A DNA stretch of 64,000 nucleotides from CAVVEQ01 sp963802095. Its GTDB lineage: Bacteria; Chloroflexota; Anaerolineae; Anaerolineales; Anaerolineaceae. The translations under genes and the position numbers were made by a program. Shown here one piece after another: positions 9,228 through 18,730 of the stretch; position 1 is the first letter of the stretch; each line of letters opens with the position of its first letter. The notes beneath the pieces are model-generated. The model was given only the letters and a program-made list of their open reading frames with translations. It made no database searches and was not told where the DNA came from. Location of the stretch: assembly GCA_963802095.1 (NCBI GenBank), contig CAWDHI010000009.1, forward strand, positions 1 through 64,000. The letters run 5' to 3'.

Positions 9228-10454
9228 CTATTCGTATCGGAGGGCTTCCACCGGTTCCAAATTGGCGGCCCGGTTGGCCGGGTAGATGCCGAAGAACAAA
9301 CCAACAGCAGTGGAAAATATGGTCGCCAGCAGCACGGATTGGATCGTGATCGATGGGTAAAAAGGCGATCCGCTTGCCTCAGCCACCTTGCCCACAATAA
9401 ACCCGATCAGCCACCCCAAAGCGATCCCAACCACACCACCGATGAGGCTGAGCAAAGAGGATTCGGTCAGGAATTGGATCAGGATATCCTGCTTGCGCGC
9501 GCCAATGGCTTTCCGCAAACCGATTTCACGGGTACGTTCTGTGACCGAGACAAGCATGATGTTCATGATGCCGATGCCGCCTACCAGGAGGGAGATGGCT
9601 GCGATTCCGCCGAGGAAGATGGTCAACACACCAGTGATTGTTTGAGCTGTGCTGACGATATCCTGCTGCGACATGACCGTGAAGTCATCCAACCCGATCT
9701 CGGTACGATGCCGGGTCCTTAGGATCTGCGAGATCTCCTCGGTGGCGGAATTGATCTGTTCCGGGCTGGATGCCTGGATGTAGACAATATCATATTTATT
9801 GTTACTCCTGTTGATCAAACGTGCTTGAGCAGTCGAAAGAGGTAAGAGCACCACGTTATCCTGACTGCCAAATGAGCCACCACCTTTGGAAGCCAAAACC
9901 CCAGCGATCCGAAATGGTTGCCCTTCGATTCGGATGGATTCTCCCACCACTCCATCCCGTCTGCCGAAGAGTTTATCCGCCACCTCTGGACCGATCAGGG
10001 CAACAGAGGCGCGGCCTAGAAAATCCTCCTCGGAGAAGAAAGTACCCTCGGTTAATTTTTCGTTTCGCACACTCTCATAAGTTGTTGTCACTCCACTGAC
10101 CTGCGAGTTGGTCTGCTCACCACCATAGGTAATGTTTAGATTCGACATGATTACAGGCGCGACGAGGGCAACTGATGGTGCTTGGAAGGGATCAGCTATG
10201 GCGTTAACATCTGCCTGGGATAAAGGTTTGATATTTCTTACCTCTTCCTGAAGGTTCCCGGGGAATACAAACAGGAGATTGGTACCTATCCCATTTATAG
10301 AACCGGTGATCGTGTTTTGAGCTCCAGTTCCAACAGCCAGCATGGCCACCACGGCGGCAACTCCGATCACGATTCCTAGAATGGTCAACCCGGAGCGAAC
10401 CTTGTTGGCATTAAGACTTTCCAAAGCTTCAAAAATTGCTGCCCGGATGTTCAT
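9228..10454 (-). CDS. MacB-like ABC transporter permease
   Basis: This 408-residue protein has the MacB topology: one N-terminal membrane helix (about 20-43, VVAMLAVGTGA follows), a large extracytoplasmic MacB_PCD domain of ~220 residues, then three helices of an FtsX domain. The coupling helix ERTREIGLRKAIGA is present. Together with the ATPase (overlap ATGA at 10451-10454) and the adaptor gene upstream it would form an ATP-driven export or mechanotransmission complex for peptides, lipoproteins or drugs. No outer-membrane TolC-like gene is nearby, which fits a monoderm cell plan. Confidence 0.92.
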   Translation of the reverse strand: MNIRAAIFEALESLNANKVRSGLTILGIVIGVAAVVAMLAVGTGAQNTITGSINGIGTNLLFVFPGNLQEEVRNIKPLSQADVNAIADPFQAPSVALVAPVIMSNLNITYGGEQTNSQVSGVTTTYESVRNEKLTEGTFFSEEDFLGRASVALIGPEVADKLFGRRDGVVGESIRIEGQPFRIAGVLASKGGGSFGSQDNVVLLPLSTAQARLINRSNNKYDIVYIQASSPEQINSATEEISQILRTRHRTEIGLDDFTVMSQQDIVSTAQTITGVLTIFLGGIAAISLLVGGIGIMNIMLVSVTERTREIGLRKAIGARKQDILIQFLTESSLLSLIGGVVGIALGWLIGFIVGKVAEASGSPFYPSITIQSVLLATIFSTAVGLFFGIYPANRAANLEPVEALRYE

Positions 10455-11131
10455 TTTGAATTCTCCACTAAACCGTCTTTCAAACGGATGATCCGCTGGG
10501 TTCGTTCAGCCACACCCTGATCGTGGGTGACGATTAGGATCGTTGTACCCTTCTCCTTATTCAACTTGAGGATGAGATCCATAATTTCCTTGCCAGACCT
10601 GGAATCCAGGTTACCTGTGGGTTCATCGGCCATGAGCATGGCCGGGTTGTTGATCAGCGCGCGGGCAATTGCCACGCGTTGCTGCTGACCGCCAGAAAGT
10701 TCCATGGGGCGGTGATTCACACGGTCACCCAGCCCGACTTCTTCAAGCGCTTCCCTGGCTCGTTTTAGCCTTCCTTCCTTCACCCCGGCATACCGCAAAG
10801 GAAGCTCCACATTCGAAAGGGCGGAAGCCCTTGAAAGAAGGTTGAAACTCTGGAATACAAAACCCACCTTCCGGTTGCGGATGCTGGCAAGCTGGTCATC
10901 GGTTAGAGTACTCACTGGCTCGCCATCCAGGATGTATTCACCGCAGGTGGGCAGGTCCAGGCAGCCTAGAATATTCATCAGGGTTGATTTGCCCGAACCG
11001 GAAGGGCCCATGATTCCCACGACCTCGCCTTTCAAGATCTCGAAGGAAACCCCGTCGAGGGCATGGACTTCATTTTCGCCCATTTTATAGATCTTTTTCA
11101 GATCCTTGGTTACAATCACTTTTTGTTTCAT
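10451..11131 (-). CDS. ABC transporter ATP-binding protein, MacB/LolD type
   Basis: The protein has 226 residues with Walker A GPSGSGKST at residues 42-50, a Q-loop in FQSFNLL, the signature LSGGQQQR, Walker B MLMADEPTGNLD and the H-loop VTHD. The LDLPTCGEY-LDG insertion and overall length match the LolD/MacB-ATPase family that pairs with FtsX-fold permeases. Its stop overlaps the permease start by four bases, and it lies 15 bp after the adaptor gene, so the three are one transcription unit under the MarR gene. Confidence 0.95.
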   Translation of the reverse strand: MKQKVIVTKDLKKIYKMGENEVHALDGVSFEILKGEVVGIMGPSGSGKSTLMNILGCLDLPTCGEYILDGEPVSTLTDDQLASIRNRKVGFVFQSFNLLSRASALSNVELPLRYAGVKEGRLKRAREALEEVGLGDRVNHRPMELSGGQQQRVAIARALINNPAMLMADEPTGNLDSRSGKEIMDLILKLNKEKGTTILIVTHDQGVAERTQRIIRLKDGLVENSK

Positions 11132-11146
11132 ATTATTCGACTCAGG

Positions 11147-12611
11147 TTAATTCCCGCCAGACATTCCTCCCCGGGGAGGTCCTCCGGCGAAGTTGAACGT
11201 GGAAGGTGGGTTGAGGATGATTTGATCGCCTTCTTCAAGGCTATTGGAGATAAGCTCGCTGTAGGTATCCGAAGACAACCCAAGGGTGACATTTACCATC
11301 TCCGATTTCCCGTTGCGCAGGACATAAATAACCCGCTTGCCATCCACCATTCGGACTGCCCGGTTGGGGATGAGTAGAACATTATCCAACTTATCGACAA
11401 TGATATTTACCGCGGCAGTCATCCCTGGAAGCACGTTCGCATCCGGCTCGGTTAGCTGGATGGTTACTTTGAAGTTAGCAACACCCTGAACGACATCAGC
11501 TACTTTTGCCACCTGGGTGACCTTACCTGCGTAATCTTTGCCAGTCACCGCATCCAATGTTATGGTGGCTTCCTGACCAGGTTCGACCCTGCTGATATCC
11601 ACTTCCGATAGGTTAACATCTACAAGCATCCGGCCCATGTCATCGATGCGGATGGCGGTAGCGCCAGGGCTGGCCTGGTCTCCCACTTTGATGTCCATGT
11701 CGGTCACTTCACCAGCAATGGGGGAGATCAGGAAGGCGGTATCGATGGTCGCCTGGAGGGCGTCCACCTGGGCTTGGGCGGCGGCGATATCATCTGCGTT
11801 GGGTCCATCTTTCAAGCGGTCATACGCCCGCTGCGCGTCCGCCAGTTGCGCCTGGGCAATTGCCAGGTTGGCGTCGTTTTTCTGAACTTCGAGGATGATG
11901 GTTTGTCGGTAAGATAATTGAAATTGGTCTGAGCCTGATCGTATGCAGTGCGGGCAACTGTGAGACCGGCTTAGTGCAGCAATGTAATTCGGATTGTCTT
12001 TTGCAAATTCTCAAACATATTATAAGAATTTTTCAGCATTCACCAGATTTCCATCAGCGATTGCTAAATTGAGAATCAGCATTATCCACCATATCATCCG
12101 AGCCGCGGCGGGTTACGTTTGTCAGCACCCGGTTTTTGGCTTTATTTACCGCGTCCTGAGCGTTCACGAAGGCAAGCTGCGCCTGGGATGCTGCAGTATT
12201 GGATGATTTGACATCTTCAAGGTTGCGTTGGGCGGTAATCAGCTGGGCTTTCGCCTGGATCACGTTTTGGGGCAGGGAGGTGGTGGAGAGCTCCGCCAGG
12301 ATCTCGCCTTTCTCCACCTTATCCCCAATGGTGGTGTTGATCTTGTCGATCGTTCCAGTGGTTTTCCAGGAAAGGTTGGCCGTTTGGTCAGAGTGGATCG
12401 TCCCGGTGGCACCCACCTGAGCGGTGAGCTGACCCTTGCCCAGTGTCTCCGTTTGGAACTCACTTGATCCGTTCGTATTGTTCAGGATCAATGGCACAAT
12501 GATGAATAAAGCAATCACAACGATCACTCCCGCGAGGATGATGGTGGTGCTTTTCTTCATTTTCCATTTACCGCTGTCATCATAGAATACTGCTTTAATT
12601 TTGTTTGCCAT
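11147..12611 (-). CDS. HlyD/MacA-type efflux adaptor (multiply frameshifted)
   Basis: The N-terminal part (12611 down to about 12065) has a membrane anchor (about residues 22-46) and a biotinyl-lipoyl half-motif (GDKVEKGEILAELS). The C-terminal part (11815 to 11147) has the second half (DIKVGDQASPGATAIRI), a beta-barrel and the membrane-proximal domain. Between 11880 and 12065 the coiled-coil hairpin can be read only by changing frame about five times (ADGNLVNAEK, NSYNMFENLQ, KDNPNYIAALS, TVARTAYDQAQTNFNYLTDKP, VQKNDANLAIAQAQL). The pieces join into a normal adaptor, so I read this as one gene with dense indel errors, or else a recent pseudogene. It links the permease to the cell exterior in MacAB-like systems. 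Confidence 0.75.
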
Positions 12612-12643
12612 CTTTTACTCCTATTGGTTCAATGTTAGGTCAA

Positions 12644-13216
12644 TCACTCTATTGGGGGTTCAAAATGGGGTAAATTCCCGTTTGCCGCCACCGAGTGGAT
12701 CAATTTATCCAGCAGGTTCACCAGATATTGCTTTTCCTGAAGGTCTAGGCCGCTTACCAGTTTGTTCAACATTTCCACCCGGAGCGGGCTGGTTTTTTCA
12801 ACCATCTGGCGGCCTTTATCCGTGAGACGGATCCGAAAGATCCTGCGATCCTCTGCGTCTAGGTTTCGTTCGATCAGCCCCTGGTCTTCCAATCCCCGCA
12901 GGATAGAACTGATCGTGTTTTTTCGCACGTTACGGGATTGGCTCAAGGACGTGGGTGTGATACCTTCGCAATTTCCCCTTGATTCCTCTTCCAGGAGATA
13001 AGTCAATAAACCCCATCGGGCAGGTGTGAGTTCGGAAGAAGGATCAGATTGTGAAAAACATACTTCCATCATGTTTGCGACCATTTTCGTCATGGCCATG
13101 ATCTCAATACCCTTGGTATCATTACCATTCGCGATGAAACGCAGATGTTCCTGGAAGAAAGCAGGGGACATTTCTTCGGGGAATGATTCCGATTTGGTTA
13201 TTACTTTATCTGTCAT
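12644..13216 (-). CDS. MarR family transcriptional regulator
   Basis: This encodes about 190 residues with a winged-helix core: a recognition-helix region (SLSQSRNVRKNTISSILRGLEDQGLI) followed by the wing ERNLDAEDRRIFRIRLTDKGRQM, the standard MarR wing motif. I place the start at ATG 13216 because the longer frame to 13276 runs through the likely -35 box. It is the first gene of the adaptor-ATPase-permease operon (32 bp to the next gene) and very likely represses it and itself through the inverted repeat just upstream. The ligand is unknown. Confidence 0.88.
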   Translation of the reverse strand: MTDKVITKSESFPEEMSPAFFQEHLRFIANGNDTKGIEIMAMTKMVANMMEVCFSQSDPSSELTPARWGLLTYLLEEESRGNCEGITPTSLSQSRNVRKNTISSILRGLEDQGLIERNLDAEDRRIFRIRLTDKGRQMVEKTSPLRVEMLNKLVSGLDLQEKQYLVNLLDKLIHSVAANGNLPHFEPPIE

Positions 13217-13234
13217 ATTAGTTCCATATAGAAT

Positions 13235-13276
13235 AGTACGAGGCAGAACTTTACCACCTCGAACTATCAAAGTCAA
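13235..13276 (-). promoter_or_regulatory. Promoter and MarR-type operator of the export operon
   Basis: On the minus strand TTGACT (13276-13271) and TAAAGT (13253-13248) are separated by 17 bp. A 9-bp inverted repeat AGTTCGAGG / CCTCGTACT (13265-13257 and 13243-13235, one mismatch, 13-bp spacer) covers the -10 and start region. This position suits a repressor, most simply the MarR protein encoded next. Confidence 0.55.
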
Positions 13277-13443
13277 GGGTTAATTACATTTTTGTAAAGA
13301 GTTTTATGCAACCTTAATCATCTTCTAATAATTTCTGTCCAGATTGGTTCATTTTTGGGGTTATATGGTTGGGTGGGTGTTTCTTTCTTTTTCCTTAATT
13401 TCTTGGCGGTAGTAAAAGATATAATCCTGAACCGGTGAAGAGA

Positions 13444-14691
13444 ATGAGAAAGTTTTATGCAATCCTGATTATCACTATTGTCTCCATTCTCCTGCTGAGA
13501 AACAGCCAGGTGGAAGCGCGGGATACTTATGACAGGGTGCGCGACCATACCCGCGGATTGGAATTTGATTACGTTACCTGGACGCTTGATTCGCTGTGGG
13601 GGAAGTTGGGGCAATTCACTTCGGGGATCACCCGGTACCTGGAGGCTGAAAGGCAGCAAGATCTGGTTCGGGAGTATGCGCAAACTATCCGCGAGCTTGA
13701 TGAAACCAGCGCGGAGATACGCAGGATCTTTGCTGATCCTGCGATTAGGGATGCGGAACAGGAAGCCTCTCAGTTTCTTGAAAAACAAGCGTCTCTAAAG
13801 CAACAGCGTGACCGGCTGGCTCCGCTCGCGGAGGGGATACTACAACAACAGATCGGAAATGTGGTGGAAGGGCAGGGTCTGTCTGTTATTGGTCAACCAA
13901 TCCCGGCAGTGCTTTTCAACGTCACTCCCCTCCCAATGGCACTTATCATCTCCCCGAGGGATGCCATCCGACAGGAGGCGAACATCTCGCTGCTTCCTGA
14001 TCTCCCCCTGGATAAGATCGATGCGTTGGAACAAGAGGTTTCCCAAAGCCTCGACGTCTCTGCACTGGTGGTGCCGGTTGGAGGTATCGGGATGTATCCC
14101 ACAATGGTGATGAGCTCATCCGATCTACCCTGGCTGATCGAGACGATTGCGCATGAGTGGATCCATAATTATTTAACGCTAAGGCCGTTGGGGATGAATT
14201 ATGAAACATCCCCGGAATTGCGGACAATGAACGAGACCACTGCTTCCATAGCCGGGAAGGAGATCGCGGAAATAGTCCTAGCCCGGTATTACCCTGAACT
14301 GGTACCTCCTCCTCCACCGGAAAATGCAGAAAATCCGGTGCAAAAAACAGCAGAGGATTTCAAACTCCGGTTCGATTTCAGCAGGGAGATGCATACCACT
14401 CGTGTGACGGTGGATGGGCTGCTTGCCCGCGGATTGATCGAGCGCGCCGAAAGATTCATGGAATACCAGCGGGAATATTTCTGGAAAAATGGTTACCAGG
14501 TACGCAAGCTTAACCAGGCATATTTTGCGTTTTACGGGGCCTACGCGGATCAACCCGGCGGAGCTGCCGGCGAGGATCCAGTAGGCCCGGCAGTGCGTTC
14601 GCTTCGGGAGCGGAGTCTGAATCTGGCGGAATTCCTGGATCGCATTTCCGCGATGACCAGCTTTGATCAGCTTGCCCAGGCGGTGAATTGA
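13444..14691 (+). CDS. Membrane-anchored HExxH putative metallopeptidase
   Basis: The protein has about 415 residues. An uncleaved signal anchor lies at the N-terminus (FYAILIITIVSILLL). A helical, Glu/Arg-rich region (about 55-145) may be coiled coil. The zinc-type motif HEWIHN follows LPWLIETIA near residue 235, and a downstream ETTASIAGKEIAE segment could provide a glutamate ligand. I do not know the family; a zinc-dependent peptidase fold is inferred from the HExxH context. The start may be ATG 13444 or GTG 13435; a TATAAT box at 13420-13425 would give a very short leader. It ends against the FmdB-like gene on the other strand. Confidence 0.65.
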   Translation: MRKFYAILIITIVSILLLRNSQVEARDTYDRVRDHTRGLEFDYVTWTLDSLWGKLGQFTSGITRYLEAERQQDLVREYAQTIRELDETSAEIRRIFADPAIRDAEQEASQFLEKQASLKQQRDRLAPLAEGILQQQIGNVVEGQGLSVIGQPIPAVLFNVTPLPMALIISPRDAIRQEANISLLPDLPLDKIDALEQEVSQSLDVSALVVPVGGIGMYPTMVMSSSDLPWLIETIAHEWIHNYLTLRPLGMNYETSPELRTMNETTASIAGKEIAEIVLARYYPELVPPPPPENAENPVQKTAEDFKLRFDFSREMHTTRVTVDGLLARGLIERAERFMEYQREYFWKNGYQVRKLNQAYFAFYGAYADQPGGAAGEDPVGPAVRSLRERSLNLAEFLDRISAMTSFDQLAQAVN

Positions 14692-15093
14692 TCAAAAATC
14701 GGTAAATGGCTCGGATTCTGAGCCGCTGGAGCCATCATCATCCAAATCCGGCATTTCTCGCTCGATCTGCTCGGGGGTTTGACCTTTTTCCAGCCGTTCC
14801 ACAACGTCATCAAACTCCGGTGCGATTTCCTCCCCCATCTGGTCTTTCATTTTTCGCAGCATACCGCCAAGGGCGACCGGATCATCATCCAGCGCGTCCA
14901 ATTGCGCAGGATCTGCGATATAGCTCAATCGTTCTTCTTCAGAATGACCGACGCGGATCCGACCGATCCTTCGCGTTACTCCGATGCTTGCGCACTTGGG
15001 GCAGGCGACTGGCTTTTTTCCATAATCATCGTAGGATATTTTTTGGGCGAATTTATTTCCGCATTCAAGGCATCTGTAATCGTATACCGGCAT
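14692..15093 (-). CDS. FmdB-type zinc ribbon protein
   Basis: This is a 133-residue protein. It begins MPVYDYRCLECGNKF and has a second pair CPKC about 25 residues later, the four-cysteine FmdB/CxxC zinc-ribbon signature. The C-terminal half is acidic (PDLDDDGSSGSESE). I chose ATG 15093 because GGAG lies six bases upstream and the zinc ribbon normally starts at residue 1; the longer frame reaches into gmk. FmdB-like proteins are small putative regulatory or nucleic-acid-binding proteins with no fixed role. Confidence 0.85.
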   Translation of the reverse strand: MPVYDYRCLECGNKFAQKISYDDYGKKPVACPKCASIGVTRRIGRIRVGHSEEERLSYIADPAQLDALDDDPVALGGMLRKMKDQMGEEIAPEFDDVVERLEKGQTPEQIEREMPDLDDDGSSGSESEPFTDF

Positions 15094-15163
15094 GTACAAC
15101 TCCAGGGTTTGAAAATCAAACTCCATTATAATCAAGGCAGGGTACCACTCCAAAGGATCGAAT

Positions 15164-15790
15164 ATGCCCGAACCTGGTGTTGATTTCAAGTTATTGCACC
15201 CCGAGCCGTTATTGGTGGTGATCTCTGGCCCCTCCGGGGTTGGGAAGGATGCCGTCCTGCGCGAGTTAAAACTCAGACGGGAGGACCTCCATTTCGTCAT
15301 CACCGCCACCAGTCGACCCAAACGCGCGGAGGAGGTGGAGGGGGTGGATTACATCTTCCTCACCCGCGAGGAGTTTGAGCGTCGTATCGCCGCCGGGGAG
15401 TTAATCGAGTATGCCAACGTTTACCAGGATTACAAGGGTTGCCTGCGCTCGCAGGTGACGGATGCCCTCGAATCCGGCAGGGATGCCATCCTGCGAGTGG
15501 ATTACCAAGGCGCAATAACCTACAGGCGTTTATTCCCCGATGCGGTGCTTATTTTTCTTGTTCCGGAGAATGGGGAGGACTGGCTCTACCGCTTGAAGAG
15601 CCGCGGATCGGAAACCGAAGAAAGCTTGCGAATCCGCCTGGGCACGATTAGCGAAGAACTAAAATCAGTGGATTCCTTCGATTACGTTGTGTGCAATGAA
15701 TACGGTAAATTAATCGAAGCCGTGGATGAGATCGAAGATATCCTGCGGGTGGAGCACCTCAAGGTCCATCCCCGAAAAATTGAATATTAA
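15164..15790 (+). CDS. gmk: Guanylate kinase
   Basis: The product has 208 residues. The P-loop GPSGVGKD begins near residue 21, followed by the GMP-binding TATSRPKR motif and the EFERRIAAGELIEYANVY segment. It phosphorylates GMP to GDP with ATP in purine recycling. The usual YYGT-type motif reads YKGCLRSQV here, a common variant in this lineage type. The start ATG has AAAGGA seven bases upstream, and TATAAT at 15127-15132 may be its -10. The rhomboid gene follows after 12 bp. Confidence 0.93.
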   Translation: MPEPGVDFKLLHPEPLLVVISGPSGVGKDAVLRELKLRREDLHFVITATSRPKRAEEVEGVDYIFLTREEFERRIAAGELIEYANVYQDYKGCLRSQVTDALESGRDAILRVDYQGAITYRRLFPDAVLIFLVPENGEDWLYRLKSRGSETEESLRIRLGTISEELKSVDSFDYVVCNEYGKLIEAVDEIEDILRVEHLKVHPRKIEY

Positions 15791-15802
15791 TTAAAGGTAG
15801 CC

Positions 15803-16582
15803 ATGTCCATTCCCCCATCCCAGCCAACCCCCCAGCAGACCCCTCCCGCTTCACAAGCGGAACCACCCCGCCAGCAGGTGGTTTGGGAGGTACCTGTGCG
15901 CATCCCCTGGGTTTCCTATACCCTTCTCGGGTTGACCACCCTGGTTTTCCTGCTGCAACTGGCTTCCCAGCAGCTGCTTGGGTATGACCTGCTATCAGCA
16001 ATGGGTGCCAAGGTGAACGAATTGATCGTTGGGGGAGAGTATTGGCGGTTGATCACGCCAGCCTTCCTGCACGTGGGGTTCCTGCATTTTGCCTTCAACA
16101 TGTATGCGCTCTATGTCCTTGGCCCCGGGCTTGAGCGGCTCTACGGGCACGAAAGATTCATCTACTTGTATTTCCTGGGAGCTCTGGCAGGGGTTACATT
16201 CTCATTCCTCTTCAGTCCCAATCCCTCGGTTGGCGCATCCACAGCGATCTTCGCTCTGCTGGCCGGGCAGGTGGTCTATATTTACCAGAATCGGCGCATT
16301 TACCGCAATTCCCGGGCAATGCTGACCAACGTTCTGGTGATCCTGGGTATCAATATCATGTTCAGCCTGAATGGTACGGTGGATTTCTGGGGCCATATCG
16401 GCGGTCTGATCGGCGGGCTGGCATTCAGCTGGCTTGCTGGCCCGCTTTGGGAGATTCGCGATGCGCCTACAGGCCGCACGGTTGTGGATACCCGTTCCAT
16501 TCAAAAATCCCGCATTGTGGCGGGAGGACTCTTTCTCTACTTCCTCCTCATGGCCGCTTACGGGATTTATAGAAACCAGTAA
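15803..16582 (+). CDS. Rhomboid family intramembrane serine protease
   Basis: This is a 259-residue protein with a Pro/Gln-rich cytoplasmic N-terminus (about 35 residues), then six to seven membrane helices. It carries the HVGFLHFAFNMYAL helix with its conserved His and Asn, Ser146 in GASTAIF (a GxSx variant of the usual GxSG), and the catalytic His198 in WGHIGGLIGG. Rhomboids cleave membrane-spanning substrates within the bilayer. It directly follows gmk and is probably translated from the same mRNA. Confidence 0.92.
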   Translation: MSIPPSQPTPQQTPPASQAEPPRQQVVWEVPVRIPWVSYTLLGLTTLVFLLQLASQQLLGYDLLSAMGAKVNELIVGGEYWRLITPAFLHVGFLHFAFNMYALYVLGPGLERLYGHERFIYLYFLGALAGVTFSFLFSPNPSVGASTAIFALLAGQVVYIYQNRRIYRNSRAMLTNVLVILGINIMFSLNGTVDFWGHIGGLIGGLAFSWLAGPLWEIRDAPTGRTVVDTRSIQKSRIVAGGLFLYFLLMAAYGIYRNQ

Positions 16583-16614
16583 TCCCCGGTATTACCCCAG
16601 TCGTTTTTTGAACG

Positions 16615-17914
16615 TCATTCAGTGGCAAGCGCGGCTTCCCGCACGTTAGCAGATTCGATATCCTCGATGTGCATGATGGAGCGGTTCATCATGGAACCCA
16701 CACCCAGCAGGATGGTTGCTCCCCCGCCGATGATGTACCAGGCTTGAACCCCGATCCACTCGGCGATCGGTGCAGCGATGAGCATGCTGAGGGGGATCAT
16801 AGCGGTTGCCAGGCTGCTGATGAGGGTGAAGACCCTGCCCTGCATCTCGTGCGGTACTTTGGATTGCATAAGCGCGTGGAGAGGGCCATTTGCGATGGGT
16901 ACCATGACGCCCATGAATGCGGATCCTATTATCGCAAGCCAGAGCATATTGGCAGGAACCAGCCCCATGATCACCACGCCGACACCGATCCCGCACACGC
17001 CCGTGAGGGTGGTGACGATCTTGCGTTTGAATCCGCCCCAGATCCCAAGGATGAGACCTCCGACCACGAACCCCACCCCCATGGCGGAAGCCAGGAAGCT
17101 CAGCTGCCAGGCTCCCCCCTTGAAGTGTTCCGTGACCAGCAGCGGCATGAGGGTATCCGATGGCGCCAAGCAGGAAGTTGATGAAGGCGGCGATGAACAT
17201 CAACGCAAGCGCACCCGGCCAATCGCGCATGAAGCGGATTCCTTCCAGCACTTCATTCCCGAGCTGGCGGGGGGAGGTGAGGGGTACGGTGGTGGTTCCC
17301 TTTGGCTGCGGAATGCTGACGAAAAGCAGCGGCAGGATGGCGAGGAACGCGGTGACGATATCCACCATCAGCACCGAGTACATGGGCAGCAAGTCCATCA
17401 ACAGCGCGCCCATCGGCGGAGCAGCGACTAGGATGATCCCTCGAATGGCCTGGTTGAGCCCAGCCACGCGTGCCAGGTGCTGCTCGGGCACCAGCAGGGA
17501 GGTGGATGCCTGCATGGCCGGCCAGTGGAATGCTGAGCCCAGCGAGCGCAGGAATACAAATACGTAAATATGCCATACTTCCACCTGGTTTAAGTAGAAG
17601 AGCAGCACAAGGGAAGCGGTGCACAGGGCGATCATTCCATCGGCCAGGATCATGACCAGGCGGCGGTTCCAGCGGTCCACCAGCGCGCCGACGAACGGAC
17701 CGAGAATGATCTCCGGCAGGATGGCGGCCACAGTCGCACCTGCGAGAACTGTGGCGGACCCCGTGCTTTTGGTCAGGTACCAGACCAGGGCGAACTGCAC
17801 CAGGCTGGAACCGAGCAGCGAGAAGATCTGCCCGGTCCAGATGGCGAAGAACTTAACCTTCCAGCCCTGCTTTTCAGTCTGGGTTGTGGAGGTATTCAGG
17901 TTCTCCTGATTCAT
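16615..17914 (-). CDS. MFS transporter (frameshifted near 17157)
   Basis: This is a major facilitator superfamily exporter of the MdtG/enterobactin-exporter-like type, about 433 codons. The first part (17914 to ~17160) has motif A as GALVDRWNRRLVMI and six helices. The second part reads in another frame from APSDTLMPLLVTEHFKGG to 16615 with six more. Removing one base at the GGCGCC junction (17157-17163) joins them, and the length is 3n+1. Its start overlaps the stop of the SHOCT-like gene by four bases, so it is the last gene of the DUF2089 operon, which probably controls it. Confidence 0.85.
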
Positions 17915-18291
17915 TCAACAAACACCTGAACGTGGTCGCCTGCCTCTTCATCTTCCACATCCACGATTTGCCCCATCTCACCAGCCTGGATGGCCTGGAA
18001 GATCTCCTCAACATCAAGGTCTTCCATCTCCGGGGAGTATTTCTTCCCCAGTCGCAAGCCCACCCCCACCAGGCTGAGCGGCAGGCGCACGTTCACCTTC
18101 ACCTTGTCGTTCTTCTTGTCGGTGACACGCACGCGGAACCAGCGCCCGTTCAAATTCTTAGACACAACTTCACCCTTGAGGGCGCCATCTGTCTGGTCGA
18201 TCGATTCGATCAGGCTGGCTGCCTCCTCCGCGCTGATCTTACCTTCCTGCAGCATTTTTAGAATTTTCATCCGTTCTTCGTTTGTGACCAT
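17911..18291 (-). CDS. SHOCT-like/YvlB-N-type domain protein
   Basis: The protein has 126 residues. The N-terminus MVTNEERMKILKMLQEGKISAEEAASLIESI is a short helical SHOCT-like oligomerisation domain of the kind found at the start of YvlB and DUF2089-linked proteins. The rest predicts beta strands (RWFRVRVTDKKNDKVKVNVRLPLSL), resembling the adhesin-like DUF4097 beginning. The function is unknown, probably regulatory or envelope-stress related. It lies between the DUF2089 gene (14 bp upstream) and the MFS gene (4-bp overlap). Confidence 0.75.
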   Translation of the reverse strand: MVTNEERMKILKMLQEGKISAEEAASLIESIDQTDGALKGEVVSKNLNGRWFRVRVTDKKNDKVKVNVRLPLSLVGVGLRLGKKYSPEMEDLDVEEIFQAIQAGEMGQIVDVEDEEAGDHVQVFVE

Positions 18292-18305
18292 TTTCTCTCT
18301 CCTAT

Positions 18306-18716
18306 CTACGCCGTTGCCGCGGCGTTGGTTTCTTTTTTACCCGCCAGCTTCGCCTGGGCTTCGGTGGCGGTTATTTTACCCGCGTCGAGGTCATCCAGGA
18401 TGCGGCGGCGCTCGTCGAGGCCAGGACGCGCTGTTTCCTCCTTGCCCGGCTCGAAACCCATCGAAGCCAGGATATCGTTGAAGCGGCTGCGCAGGGTGGG
18501 GTAGGAGAGCTTCAGCTCCTCCTCCATGCGGTTGAACCGCCCCTCGCAGCGCACGAAGGTGACCACGAATTGCAATTGCTCGGGTGTCAGGGCCGAAAAG
18601 GGGTTGCTGCCAGCATTGAAATGACCGCTGATCTCGATATCGCAGGCCGGGCATTGCAGCCGGGTGATCGACATTTCGCTTCCGCACACCGGGCAGACTG
18701 GGATCTTGTTTGCCAT
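18306..18716 (-). CDS. DUF2089 family zinc-ribbon/HTH protein
   Basis: The protein has 136 residues. Two CxxC pairs (CPVCGSE and CPACDIE) form a zinc ribbon. They are followed by a helix-turn-helix-like segment (LTPEQLQFVVTFVRCEGRFNRMEEELKLSYPTLRSRFNDIL) typical of DUF2089, and by a C-terminal LDDLDAGKITATEAQAKL helix like the SHOCT-type helix of the next gene. DUF2089 proteins are presumed transcription regulators. The gene has AAAGGAG nine bases before ATG, a strong promoter, and paired TTGAA-type palindromes upstream, consistent with self-regulation. Confidence 0.85.
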   Translation of the reverse strand: MANKIPVCPVCGSEMSITRLQCPACDIEISGHFNAGSNPFSALTPEQLQFVVTFVRCEGRFNRMEEELKLSYPTLRSRFNDILASMGFEPGKEETARPGLDERRRILDDLDAGKITATEAQAKLAGKKETNAAATA

Positions 18717-18730
18717 AATCGCTCCTTTCT

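Noticed and set aside
11880..12065. Separate small genes in the middle of the adaptor gene
   Set aside because: The fragments read as consecutive pieces of one coiled-coil domain; frame changes explain them better than new genes.
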